Below, in pieces: positions 6,701-15,480 of a stretch of 64,000 nt of DNA. The notes under the pieces were generated by a model that saw nothing but the letters and a program-made list of their open reading frames with translations, did no database searches and was not told where the DNA came from. The position numbers and the translations under genes were made by a program. The stretch is taken from the NCBI GenBank assembly GCA_934463035.1, contig CAKSIG010000002.1, positions 124,001 to 188,000 on the forward strand. The letters are read 5' to 3'. Numbering within the stretch: the first letter of the stretch is position 1; every line of letters starts with the position of its first letter. The stretch is from an uncultured Eubacteriales bacterium (GTDB lineage: Bacteria > Bacillota > Clostridia > Oscillospirales > Acutalibacteraceae).

Positions 6701-9642
6701 GAAGAACGCAATTCGGTTGCGTTCTTATCAAGCATAGTATCAAAGGAAATATGCTTTAACTGCGCCTTTTCGGGCAGGAAGTCCTGTTTTACCGCAAGCG
6801 TTACTTTATAAAGATTGAGCGCTTTTGAGCCAAACTGACCGTTATATCTGACAACGGGAGTTTTTCCGTATCCGTTACGGTCAAACTGCTCAGGGTTATA
6901 ATCCACAAATCTGCCGAGAGAACCTTCGCCCTCGAAATCCTCGGTAATCGTATAGGTTTCGTTGGTGTTCCAATAGTCAGCCGAAACCACCTTATCGGCA
7001 AGGGTTACGCCCGAGCCGAGGACCTCGGTCATTGCGCTTTGCAGTTCGTTCAACTGAACGTTTACAAGCGGCAGAGAGTTTTTCTCGTTTTGAGAAAGCG
7101 AATTATAATCGTTAATTGCCGACGTGAGCGTGTTATTATCGGTATCGGCAAGGGTTACGGCGCGAATTCTTAAAAGCTCATCATATTTTTTGAGGTAAGA
7201 ATTTGCCACAATGGTTGAAGCGGTTTTGCCGAAGGTGACCGAAACGTCGTCAACGTAGCAGGTAGAGGAGGAAGAAAACGAAGTAAATCCTACTCTTGTA
7301 ACCGTTGGCATTGTCAGCGTCATTGTTTTGTTATAGGGTCTGACAAGTCCGTTCGGCGTGTTGATTATAAGCGAGACCTTTGAAACGTCGTATTTAATTA
7401 CAACGTCTATCCAAGCAGTATCGCCTTCTATCTTACAGTTGTCCTTCACCATAGGTACGGTTGACGGGAAGTTCTGAATATGTTTCACAACCGTGTTTCC
7501 GTTTTCGTCAACCGAAGACCTTACAACGCCTATTCCTATTTCGCCGCCGTTAAGGTCGAAGAAGAAGCCCGACCAATTGCTGTCGTCCTTATACTCGTAA
7601 ATCATAACGGGACGCGTTTTCTGGGTCGTTACAAGCAGCTTTGCGCGGAACGTATTGACCGCGTCGGTCGTGCCGTTTACCAAATCGGTATTGAGCAGAT
7701 AAGCGCCCAAGGACTTATTATAGCTTGACTTTGAATTAGGAGTTATCTTAACGCATTTTGAGCTTTGGTTTACGTCGTCGTTATGGGGTATATCGGTTAT
7801 GCCCCATTTGGTTTCGTCCTTACAGTTGACCGCAACCAAGGCGTCATAATTTCCGTCTTCAAAATTGATAATAGCGCCCGATTTTTTATTGGCGTTATAA
7901 TTGGCAATTACAACGTTATAAAGCGGGGTAAACCTATCAACGTAATTAAGGAAGGTATCGTACCCTACTACCTGACCTTTTTGAGCGTCGGTCAGACCGT
8001 CATAATCGGTTGAAATTGAATCCAGCTTGTTTTTAAGCTCGATCCACGAAGCGTAATCGTCCTTATCGAACGCGTTAAAATCGGGGAGATTTGCAATCTC
8101 GCTGTTTACCCTTTCAAGCGGAGTCTGCACGCGCTCGTATGTCGCCGATATATCGGTAACATACACTTTGGAAATGCTGGTGCCTACCGCCGCGGTTGAA
8201 ATCGCGTAGTAATCGGTCTTGACGTCCGACAAATCAACGGTGAGCGAAGCGCTCCACTCGGGGACGTTTGAGGTTTTTTCCTTTGTAAAGGTGATATTTG
8301 CCGTTTTGTATTTCTCGTTTATCTCGACATTTACCGTGACCCACGCTTTGCCTGCGTCGGCAGCCAGCTTATCGAAATATTCGTCGGCGCTCAAAGTAAT
8401 ATTCTGCGAACGCGAGATATTCGTAGCAATGCAGAGGTTCGGGTTAGACGTAGGAGGAATATTGGCAAGACCGCTCGCAACGCAAGCCCAATACATTGTT
8501 CCCGACTGATTGCGGTAGCCCACAATCGGAACGGCAAGCTGTTTATCGTCCGAGACCGAGCCGAAAAGCAAATACTGCAAGCAGGCTTTGTTATTATTCG
8601 GATCGGGAGCAAGCGTTTTATAGGTAAACGACCTTAACGCATATCTTTCCTCGTCATAAGAAGCGGCAATGTTTATTCTCTGATGATTTTCGCCAGACTT
8701 ATTTTCGCTCTTACTGCTGTTGTAAACAACCGCCTTTTTACCCGAAACAGTTTCTATTATCGGGTCTTTAAGCGTAACGCCGTCGGAGGCGGTATAAGAA
8801 AGGTAGCTCGGCGCCGCCGTATCGTCAGACACATCGCCGACCCATGCGTTATCGGGGCTTTCCTTTGTGTAGGTCATCGAAACATCGGTGATACTGCTCG
8901 GAAACGCCTGCGAAGACGAGATTGCGAAGTAAACATCGGAGAAATCGGCAAACGACACACGCTTTGTGCTTTGGAGCGTGGCGTTTATTTCGCCGTTATA
9001 TGCGCTTGCGGGTTTATAGACCGTAAAGTCAATTATCTGCGTTTCATAATTTATTTTTACGGTAACCGTAAGGAACAGTTTGCCCGCCTCGTTGGCGATT
9101 ATATCCTTACTGCACGCGCTGTTCATAAAAATATCGGTCGTACCGTTGACGGCAGCGGTCGGGTTTAACGGGAGATCGGTTATCTTTTTAAAACCAAATC
9201 CGTTTTCGTTATGATAACCGCCCACGCCGAACGCAAACTGCGTAGTATCGGAATTTTTGCCCAACAGTATATAAACAGGCGTAGCCTTATTGTTTGACAG
9301 CGCCAAGGTTTTAAAGGAAAACTCGGTAAGGGAGGCTCCCCTATACTCTTTGGCAATATTCAGCCGTTGATGAATTTCGCCCGCATTTCCGCTTTGTTTA
9401 TTACTGTCCCACGTAAGGCAGTTTACGCCTGAAAAGCCGTCGGGCGATTTTATAAGCGGCGCGGTTTCGGTAGTACCGTCGTTCTTTGTATACGAAAGAG
9501 TTGCGGCGGACACGCCCTTTGAGAAGTCCTCGGTAACCGTATAGGTATCGGTAACGGCAACCGCCACCTGCGACACACCTATGCAGGTCGCCAACATACA
9601 CACAGCTAAAAGGAATGAAAATAATCTTAATTTCTTATTCAT
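3739..9642 (-). CDS. Giant secreted multimodular pectate-lyase-type beta-helix protein with C-terminal dockerin
   Basis: 1967 residues. Order: signal peptide (1-29); two copies of the unrecognised module also found in the 695-aa protein (~32-260, ~268-505); a helical linker; a beta-sandwich module (~590-795); a second helical linker (~800-870); another beta module opening YTITEDFEGEG (~895-1100); two IPT/TIG-like modules (~1110-1330); a pectate-lyase superfamily 3 domain from ~1347 (DFGATGT, GGGTLYMPRGIYRV) running into a right-handed beta-helix to ~1890; and a type I dockerin (~1906-1967) with two repeats, GDVNLDNKVSVKDITYIRYY and ADMDADGEVTLKDAILLRQY. The fold suits cleavage of an acidic or branched glycan, but the substrate cannot be read from sequence. 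The gene overlaps the upstream one by ATGA, so translation is coupled. The dockerin should bind a cohesin, and one is encoded two genes upstream. Confidence 0.85.
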   Translation of the reverse strand: MNKKLRLFSFLLAVCMLATCIGVSQVAVAVTDTYTVTEDFSKGVSAATLSYTKNDGTTETAPLIKSPDGFSGVNCLTWDSNKQSGNAGEIHQRLNIAKEYRGASLTEFSFKTLALSNNKATPVYILLGKNSDTTQFAFGVGGYHNENGFGFKKITDLPLNPTAAVNGTTDIFMNSACSKDIIANEAGKLFLTVTVKINYETQIIDFTVYKPASAYNGEINATLQSTKRVSFADFSDVYFAISSSQAFPSSITDVSMTYTKESPDNAWVGDVSDDTAAPSYLSYTASDGVTLKDPIIETVSGKKAVVYNSSKSENKSGENHQRINIAASYDEERYALRSFTYKTLAPDPNNNKACLQYLLFGSVSDDKQLAVPIVGYRNQSGTMYWACVASGLANIPPTSNPNLCIATNISRSQNITLSADEYFDKLAADAGKAWVTVNVEINEKYKTANITFTKEKTSNVPEWSASLTVDLSDVKTDYYAISTAAVGTSISKVYVTDISATYERVQTPLERVNSEIANLPDFNAFDKDDYASWIELKNKLDSISTDYDGLTDAQKGQVVGYDTFLNYVDRFTPLYNVVIANYNANKKSGAIINFEDGNYDALVAVNCKDETKWGITDIPHNDDVNQSSKCVKITPNSKSSYNKSLGAYLLNTDLVNGTTDAVNTFRAKLLVTTQKTRPVMIYEYKDDSNWSGFFFDLNGGEIGIGVVRSSVDENGNTVVKHIQNFPSTVPMVKDNCKIEGDTAWIDVVIKYDVSKVSLIINTPNGLVRPYNKTMTLTMPTVTRVGFTSFSSSSTCYVDDVSVTFGKTASTIVANSYLKKYDELLRIRAVTLADTDNNTLTSAINDYNSLSQNEKNSLPLVNVQLNELQSAMTEVLGSGVTLADKVVSADYWNTNETYTITEDFEGEGSLGRFVDYNPEQFDRNGYGKTPVVRYNGQFGSKALNLYKVTLAVKQDFLPEKAQLKHISFDTMLDKNATELRSSNALRVYMWFYNSEHNAYYDIFSDLKDFADRNAARFKYIIKGANTKGGIDKPLFDMTEPMHFDFEYIGKKVMVTVTQTYFNGEENETVTYEAIYDCPYDSSFFLLSGDNNTWIDNLSATYIKGDYDIDTEVEDIKVIYSGNTFQNPGDTVVLNGENLGSNVSSVNIARIDETAVSAADMAYINTYKPDFGGVQAGTFSSEPTAPVWNSEWDSDAYKTDILQTTSDSVKFKIPLEYKQGIYAVKLFGNDFFSDEDDKVIYINAPYIDYAVGDQGENVTAGGELQVVGKNLSPNQSGEGAAVISKAVIKGNGYIGETAVKQVKSDYSFVIDIPSELTVGNTYELWVYNGYGDNTCWSIPLKFTVATDIRSGWSKTFYNFQTDFGATGTKEENATPLLIKAMQALYESGGGTLYMPRGIYRVEQPIIIPENVVLTGDSSNDSVVLYTPYRWQNGELPDFVIKVTKNVEISKMSFYGTRINGFMQVNTLKENPSDESGRSENIYISDVYVEWSPYSGGPWGVYNNVSPLIGSEKDGSIELINAINAEMIAKQMYFMSKTTDTDDLKNVQISDTTFRTFGYQHGIWTAFGPPAHCSYWQIRGYNQKSNWSSLQLDNSIVEDFNHNNSSAALWGHGLYVQNCSWTDDMQNNRELCVADKTSMAYGFAMTAVEDGGKNVTFTVPLNTSTVWLREAQIFVSLGNGAGQTRRIVSAKRIKQGLTEIVLDSPFVTPVNRNSMCVVGSVRENQYYVNNYLSNGSTGIGFYGRCIDTVLDGNTYNKVGTPYMQARNEEKCWYYSFINNQLLGGSFFNRATGGEDGTEFTYFFTFSSGYKGIRSFTFRNNDFNDYGIHIKGSSVSGGAITDFIVENNSFSDRKDAIWLDGSASYTDGVYICNNVFTDVDVPYTEQVYSGTSLMNETGSFRIVVAETERKDLLGDVNLDNKVSVKDITYIRYYLIGKIELTDAQKKNADMDADGEVTLKDAILLRQYILKN

Positions 9643-11270
9643 TGTTCTCCTCCTAACTTGTATTGAATTCCTTTCTCTATGGAATCAAGTATGTATTGCG
9701 GAATGGGTTCGTCCCACATACCGCCTATATAGTTATCAAAGTCGCCGCCGATGGGATCTTCCAGCTTTTCAACAAGCAAATTGTCTATCTTAACGAATGT
9801 TCCGATGCTGGAAATTCCAACGCCGCCCTCGTTACAGGTCACGTTGATAAATCCGCCTGTTGTATCCTGCGTTACAATCGTTCCGTCATCAACAAAGTCG
9901 ATAAGGCACTTTCCGTCCCAATAAACCTTGATTTTATTATCAAGAACTGAAATTGAGAGCTTATGCCAGAGATTGTCGCCGTAGAAGTTATCAACGGTCA
10001 CCGCTTCAACCTGAATACCCAAATCGTCGCGGTAGTTGGTGCGCTTATAAAGCGCGATCTGCTGAACCGTTTCCTTTTTGTCGTTCAAAACATTCTGACA
10101 AACGGCGGCATAATCGGTGTAGCCGTAATAATCGTTTTTAAAATTACGCGCATACAAAAGGAATCGGTTGTTTGAGTTCTCAGTGTTCAGGTCGCAGTCC
10201 TCGGTGAAGCTAACGTCAACCGTGGCTTTGTAATCCGTCCACTTTTGAGAGCCTACGTACAAAGCACCGTTCGTAATATCGGAGCGGTAAAGGTAGCGGT
10301 TTTTATTCTCTACCTTGAATTTTTCCTCGCTGATATTAAACTCTTTTATAGCGGAATCCTGCCATACGTAGTCGCCCTTTGCCATTTTACCGTCGGTAAG
10401 GTCGGCGTCCGAAAATGTTTCGTACATAAGAACGTTACTGTCGGTTATAACGGGGTCGTCGTCAACAGGTTCAAGAACGGGCGTATCGCTGCTGCCCGAG
10501 CTGCTGCCGCCAGAGCTTGCAGAATTCGGGTCGTAGGTGCCGACGCCGTCAAACTTCAAATTCTTGAAAACACCGATATTATATTGCAGTCTGTTATTTG
10601 AGTGTCCGCAAAGACCCGCATATAACGGACCCGGCGCTGTGAATGTAAAGTTTTTCGGGGTGAACGTTTTATAGCCCGTCATATCCGCGGTTTTAAACTC
10701 GCAGACAACGGTTTTGCCCGTTTTAGTCATTCTGAGATTAACGGGATATACGGGAGAAATACCCGAATATCTAACGTTGGTTCCCTTTCCGCCGACAGAG
10801 CGGTAAACAACAACTATGCCCTCGGGTCTGCAATGCAGGAATATTTCGGAAGTATCGTTACCGAGTCCCGAACGGAACATTATTCCCATTGAGGCGGCGT
10901 GGATAAGCTCGCCGCTTGACGGATTCATACTTTCTACCGTTGTTTCCATAGTAAGCGTATCGGTATCGGAATCGCTTACGTTAAACGTTCTGTACGCAAA
11001 GCTGCAATCGTCGTTAGCGCCCCAGACCGCGTGTGCGTTCGACCTTAAAGTATAGGTGCCTCCGTTCTGCTCCAACTGAGTGTCGGGAACGTAATGCGAA
11101 ACGCCTGCGCTTACTTCAAGGTCGCTGTCTATGCTGTAAGGCGTAAGGTCGGGATTTTCAAGATGTATCTCCTCAGCGGAGGCAGGCAATACGTTTACAA
11201 ACACGCTGATTGCAACTGCGGTTAAAACAACAGCGGATATTACCGATAACAAACGTTTTTTTGCTGTCAT
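9639..11270 (-). CDS. Secreted protein with two concanavalin A-like (laminin G/DUF1080-like) modules
   Basis: 543 residues. The signal peptide ends PASAEE (about residue 33). Residues ~50-245 and ~280-515 each look like a lectin-type beta-sandwich; the second half has LWHKLSISVLDNKIKVYWDG, typical of LamG/DUF1080-like jelly-roll folds. A short Gly/Ser linker (SSGGSSSGSS) joins the halves. There is no dockerin, cell-wall anchor or second membrane segment, so it is probably released or retained by binding glycan. It overlaps both neighbours by ATGA, and its final codons GGAGGAGAACAA supply the ribosome site for the dockerin gene. A role in substrate capture is inferred; a hydrolytic activity cannot be excluded. 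Confidence 0.7.
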   Translation of the reverse strand: MTAKKRLLSVISAVVLTAVAISVFVNVLPASAEEIHLENPDLTPYSIDSDLEVSAGVSHYVPDTQLEQNGGTYTLRSNAHAVWGANDDCSFAYRTFNVSDSDTDTLTMETTVESMNPSSGELIHAASMGIMFRSGLGNDTSEIFLHCRPEGIVVVYRSVGGKGTNVRYSGISPVYPVNLRMTKTGKTVVCEFKTADMTGYKTFTPKNFTFTAPGPLYAGLCGHSNNRLQYNIGVFKNLKFDGVGTYDPNSASSGGSSSGSSDTPVLEPVDDDPVITDSNVLMYETFSDADLTDGKMAKGDYVWQDSAIKEFNISEEKFKVENKNRYLYRSDITNGALYVGSQKWTDYKATVDVSFTEDCDLNTENSNNRFLLYARNFKNDYYGYTDYAAVCQNVLNDKKETVQQIALYKRTNYRDDLGIQVEAVTVDNFYGDNLWHKLSISVLDNKIKVYWDGKCLIDFVDDGTIVTQDTTGGFINVTCNEGGVGISSIGTFVKIDNLLVEKLEDPIGGDFDNYIGGMWDEPIPQYILDSIEKGIQYKLGGEQ

Positions 11271-12934
11271 ATTGCGTCTCCCTCCGTTTTCTTACGTTTT
11301 TTTGTGAAATAATACATTAACAGCGAACCGCCGAGCAGTATAAGCGAAGCTCCCTCGATAGCGAGCAATATCCATACCACATTGCTCATACCTTTCATTG
11401 AAAACAACAGATCGTATCTGTCGGCAAGGTCTCTTGTAATGTATTTAGTGTCCTTAACGGTCTTTACCTCCGTTACGGTTTCTGTAATCGTTTCGGTATC
11501 GGAATTTCCGTCTTCATCGTCGTCGGGCGAAAGCAGGTCGGCGGCGGACATCAAAGCGTCAAGCAATGCCGCCTCGTTTTTAAGGTAGCCCTTAGTCTTT
11601 TCATCAAGGAACGAATAAACCATATACGCAAGATTTACATCGGCAACGTCATCATAGGTCAGATCCGCGGGCGCAACATTCAATATGTACCCGAAGCTGG
11701 CTTTAAAGTTTTCAGCCTTGTCGATATATTCCGCGTCCGCGGGGTGGAGCGCGTCGTAAAGCTCCTTTGCCTTATTATAAAATCTGTTCAGGCGCTCAAT
11801 GGTTCCGTCCTTAACGAAAATCTGATAAGCAAGGTCGTTGAAGAATTCCATTTCTTCAAGCTCGGAAAGCGCTTTTTGCAGACCCTCGCGGTGATCCGCC
11901 ATAATATCGGATTCCTTTAATTCCAAAACCCAGCTGTTAAGGCTGCGGAAATCGGCAGCCATTTGTTCGGCTTCTCTTTGCAGTCTTTCCTGTTCAAGTC
12001 TTTTTTGATTTTCAGCGTCAAGCTCGGTTATTATTGCCAAAAGGTTTTTAAGCAAGCTGCGCTGTGTAGTGAGTTTCAGTTTTGCCGAGACTGACAGCTT
12101 ATCCCAATCGTCAAGGGCTTTATTTACAATTTCCTTGTCGTCCACCGTAACGGTGCTTGCGCGCAGGGCAAGAGCCTTGCTGTTCGCAATCAGGAAAGCA
12201 TTTATTTCTCGATTCAAAGCGTCGTCGTTCTGACAAAGCTCCGTATATTTATTGTAAGCCGCGACAAGTACGGAATAATTGGTCACTTTTTTCTTATTGC
12301 TGTAAGACAGGGCGTTATATTCCGCCAAAAGCGAGTCCAGCATATTTTTACATTCCTCGGTCGCGGTAACCGTTCCTATCGCGTTGATCTTGTTAATAAG
12401 ACTCACGACCGTAGGGTCCGTATCGGACCCTGTTGTCACATTCGCCGTTGCAATAGTGCCTTTGGGGCAAACTTCCTCAAAAACAAGTTTATTTGACGCG
12501 TATTTGCAGGAATATGCGGAAATGCAGTCTAATTTAAGCTGCGTAGTGCCGTTAAAGCTGTCCTTACATCTGAAATTAAGAGAAATTACAGAACCCTTTA
12601 ACACGGTTTTATTTTGGGAGTCCTCCCAAACAAAGCTAACCTTTCCGTTATTGGAATAGGAGCTTATTCCGCTGAACACATTGCTCCGTAGGGAATTTTC
12701 GGTGTATTCGAGTTTTTCCGAATCGTAACTAAGCGCAAAATTCAAGCCGCTTATCTGTATACTTTCGGGGGACTCCAAATAGATATTGACCGAAAATTCC
12801 TGACCAGCCCCAATATTGCTGACGTCGTTCATTTTAAACGACGCGCTCTGCGCGGCGGTAACAAAGACGCACGGGATAAGAAGTGAGATCATTAAGATAA
12901 AAGACAAAAACAGTGATACAGTTTTTTTACACAT
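11267..12934 (-). CDS. Membrane-anchored cohesin-domain protein
   Basis: 555 residues. A signal peptide (1-28) is followed by a type I-like cohesin domain at ~30-165, recognisable by the patterns FSVNIYLES, GLNFALSYDSEKLEY and GKVSFVWEDS with a closing LKGSVISLNFRC strand. Residues ~170-480 are mostly helical and acidic, with no named family, and look like a stalk. A membrane segment near 515-540 (VWILLAIEGASLILLGGSLL) is followed by a basic KKRKK tail, so the cohesin faces outward. It precedes the dockerin-bearing beta-helix gene by one gene in the same operon, which suggests it tethers that enzyme to the cell. Other dockerin proteins encoded elsewhere could also bind. The ribosome site is AGGAGG; the end overlaps the next gene by ATGA. 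Confidence 0.75.
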   Translation of the reverse strand: MCKKTVSLFLSFILMISLLIPCVFVTAAQSASFKMNDVSNIGAGQEFSVNIYLESPESIQISGLNFALSYDSEKLEYTENSLRSNVFSGISSYSNNGKVSFVWEDSQNKTVLKGSVISLNFRCKDSFNGTTQLKLDCISAYSCKYASNKLVFEEVCPKGTIATANVTTGSDTDPTVVSLINKINAIGTVTATEECKNMLDSLLAEYNALSYSNKKKVTNYSVLVAAYNKYTELCQNDDALNREINAFLIANSKALALRASTVTVDDKEIVNKALDDWDKLSVSAKLKLTTQRSLLKNLLAIITELDAENQKRLEQERLQREAEQMAADFRSLNSWVLELKESDIMADHREGLQKALSELEEMEFFNDLAYQIFVKDGTIERLNRFYNKAKELYDALHPADAEYIDKAENFKASFGYILNVAPADLTYDDVADVNLAYMVYSFLDEKTKGYLKNEAALLDALMSAADLLSPDDDEDGNSDTETITETVTEVKTVKDTKYITRDLADRYDLLFSMKGMSNVVWILLAIEGASLILLGGSLLMYYFTKKRKKTEGDAI

Positions 12935-12944
12935 TTTGTCCTCC

Positions 12945-14552
12945 TTATTTTTTGCTCAAATAGTCATCCAACTGCTTCTGTGCCGCATTTTTAACATCTT
13001 CAAGATTAGACGCCTTTAATTTGTTCATCATTTCGTCGTATACGTTTTTCCAATTCTCTTTTTCAACGCCGTAATAGATACGCTGTGCATATTCGGTTGA
13101 CACCGCCGCAAGATTCGACATATCTATGTTATGGTCGGTAAGATCGACCGTAGCGCCCTGATATTTGGTATTGAAAAGAGTCTTCTTGGTGTTTTTCTCG
13201 TAATCTATGCAATACTCCGTCTGTCCCTCCAAAATATTCGGGGTACGGTAGCAAAGCATTGTATTTCCCGCAACCCAACGGCTGATTCCGTATTTTGAAT
13301 CGGAGCTGGGCTGGCTTACATAGTCGTTTGCGTACGCGCAGTCGCCCTCCAAAACGTAGTGATATGTTCCGTATTCCTCGGCTTCCTTTGAATCCTTGGC
13401 AAATCCGTAGATAAGCATATTTAAAAGGTCGTTTCCTTTGCTTCCCTTTTCAGAACGGAGCAAATCAAGCAACTGCATTGCCCTTTCGGGGTGCTTTGAG
13501 GTGAAAGGAATTGTGAGATATGTGTTTTCAGAACCGAGCTTGCTTACACCGTTAAAGAGATTGTTGAGATTGCTTAAAAGCACGTTGTAGGAGGTTATCT
13601 CGCCGTCGGTAAAGGAATAAACCACGCCGCGCTCCTCGCCCGTTTCGGGATTATCAATTCCGTACCACATAGCCGAGTTGTTACCGCGCATTATCTCATC
13701 ACGCGAACCGCTTGATGTTCCGAGGAGGAGCGATTCTTCCGAGATATATCCTTTTTCGCACCATTTTGCCGTATATTCGCAGAACAGCTTAAACGCCTCG
13801 GTCTCATAAAAGCTGACAACCTTCGGGTCGCTTGCAAATGCTTCATAGCAAAGGAGCGGACCGTTTCTCGTACTGCTGACAAAATCATAACCTCTGTACG
13901 CCAATGTCTGGAACAGCGAATATATATCAATTGTTGTTCCTACAACGTCCGTGTCGTAGTCGCTTGAAGCGAAAACCTTGGTGAGGTATGAGTCAACCAA
14001 ATCGTAAAGTTCTTTTGTTGATGTGGGCGACTTATCGGCGGCGGCTCTCACCGCGTCAATATCCATATACTTAGCAAGACTTACGGGAATAGTAAGCGCA
14101 GAGGTCTGATTCATAATAGCCTGCTGGCAAGGAATCATATAGAGCTTACCGTTATATGTACCCGACTTATAGTCGTCCTCATAATCGGTCATTTCCTTTT
14201 TAATGTTGGGACCGTACTCCTCAATCAAATCGTCAAGGGGCTGATATGAGCCTGAATTTATTTCATTCTGCATATCAAAAACATATCCTGTCCAGGCTAT
14301 GTCAATAGGCTTCTTTGCTGACATATAGAGCTGCCAGTTTGTATCGTCGCACTCTATCATCTTTATAGAAGTATTCGGAAGCACCTCGGCAAGCTGTTTG
14401 TTAAATTCGCCGAGAACCATTTTGCTGTCCTCCAACTGGCGCGAATAAGACGCCCAAACAAGCTCGACCTTACCCGAATTTGAGCCGCCGCAGCCCGCAA
14501 ACACCGTTGCGAGCATAAGCACTGTTAAAACTGCTGATAATAAACGTTTCAT
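12945..14552 (-). CDS. Sugar ABC transporter substrate-binding lipoprotein (family 1, DUF3502 type)
   Basis: The start is set at MKRLLSAVL (14552), preceded by GGAG; the open frame continues 45 codons upstream through the end of the permease gene, but without signal-peptide character. 535 residues with a lipobox FAGC near residue 20. The body is that of a large oligosaccharide-binding protein, and the last ~70 residues (GVEKENWKNVYDEM to KQLDDYLSKK) match the DUF3502 C-terminal region of LipO/YtcQ-like proteins. It works with the two permeases immediately upstream to import oligosaccharides. No ATPase gene is present; Firmicutes systems of this class usually share an MsmX-type ATPase encoded elsewhere. 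Confidence 0.88.
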   Translation of the reverse strand: MKRLLSAVLTVLMLATVFAGCGGSNSGKVELVWASYSRQLEDSKMVLGEFNKQLAEVLPNTSIKMIECDDTNWQLYMSAKKPIDIAWTGYVFDMQNEINSGSYQPLDDLIEEYGPNIKKEMTDYEDDYKSGTYNGKLYMIPCQQAIMNQTSALTIPVSLAKYMDIDAVRAAADKSPTSTKELYDLVDSYLTKVFASSDYDTDVVGTTIDIYSLFQTLAYRGYDFVSSTRNGPLLCYEAFASDPKVVSFYETEAFKLFCEYTAKWCEKGYISEESLLLGTSSGSRDEIMRGNNSAMWYGIDNPETGEERGVVYSFTDGEITSYNVLLSNLNNLFNGVSKLGSENTYLTIPFTSKHPERAMQLLDLLRSEKGSKGNDLLNMLIYGFAKDSKEAEEYGTYHYVLEGDCAYANDYVSQPSSDSKYGISRWVAGNTMLCYRTPNILEGQTEYCIDYEKNTKKTLFNTKYQGATVDLTDHNIDMSNLAAVSTEYAQRIYYGVEKENWKNVYDEMMNKLKASNLEDVKNAAQKQLDDYLSKK

Positions 14553-14593
14553 ATAAAAAACTCCATTCTGCACATTGCGATAATTCTGAAAGT

Positions 14594-15469
14594 CTATCCT
14601 TTGACCGAGCCGACTGCAATACCCTTTGCAAAATACTTTTGCACAAACGGGAATATAATGAAGATCGGCAGCAGCGAGAACAGACACATTGCATATTTTA
14701 ATCCGTTTTCAGGTATATCCGACGCTTTCAGACCCGCCGCGATAAGCGATGTTTTGAGGAAGCTCGCGTCCTGCAACACACGCTGCATATAGTACTGAAT
14801 AGTCCAGAACTTGTCGTTTCCGAACATATATATAAGCGAGGTCTGATAATCGTTCCAAATTCCTATTGAGGTTGTAAAATACTGTATGCCGATAATCGTT
14901 GTAGACATCGGAAGTATTACCTTCATAAGCACCTGAGATTCGGTTGCGCCGTCTATCTTCGCCGCCTCTATAAGCGACTGAGGCACCTGCTTGAAAAACG
15001 TTCTGAAAATAACGACCGACGAAAAGGCGATCCAGCCTTCAAGGAAATAATAGATAGGGTTATCAACCAAATGATAAACATTACTTACTATTACGTAGGT
15101 CGGTATCATACCGCCGCTGAAAAACATCGTGAAAAGAATAAACTTGGTAAAAAAGTTTTTGAATATGAATTTATCTCTTGTAAGGGCGTATGAATAAGAC
15201 ACCGTCACCAATATAACAATGAGGGGTCTTACAATAGCCAAAAACAAGGTCCATACCGTATACCACACTACCTTGCCCGAATCCTTGAAAAGCATCTTAT
15301 ATGCCGTGAAATCTATTACCCTCGGAATAAGGCTGAAACCGTATTCGGTAAGCACGCTTTCCTTTGTAATAGAAACTATGACTATAAGAAAAATAGGAAG
15401 AACGGCAACCAGAGAGCAGACGGTCATCAACGTATATACAAACGCGTTAAAACTCTTTTTGTTAAACAT
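14594..15469 (-). CDS. Sugar ABC transporter permease, YtcP/MalG class
   Basis: About 291 residues with six predicted membrane helices. The cytoplasmic EAA loop reads EAAKIDGATESQVLMKVILP, the standard contact site for the ATPase. The start is taken at ATG 15469 because GAGGTG lies seven bases before it; a GTG at 15475 falls inside that site. It follows the LplB-type permease with only a few bases between and precedes the binding protein by 41 nt. Together the three form an oligosaccharide importer of the LplB/YtcP/DUF3502 type, lacking its own ATP-binding subunit. Exact substrate unknown, presumably the oligosaccharides released by the extracellular enzymes of this operon. Confidence 0.9.
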   Translation of the reverse strand: MFNKKSFNAFVYTLMTVCSLVAVLPIFLIVIVSITKESVLTEYGFSLIPRVIDFTAYKMLFKDSGKVVWYTVWTLFLAIVRPLIVILVTVSYSYALTRDKFIFKNFFTKFILFTMFFSGGMIPTYVIVSNVYHLVDNPIYYFLEGWIAFSSVVIFRTFFKQVPQSLIEAAKIDGATESQVLMKVILPMSTTIIGIQYFTTSIGIWNDYQTSLIYMFGNDKFWTIQYYMQRVLQDASFLKTSLIAAGLKASDIPENGLKYAMCLFSLLPIFIIFPFVQKYFAKGIAVGSVKG

Positions 15470-15480
15470 CTGCACTCACC

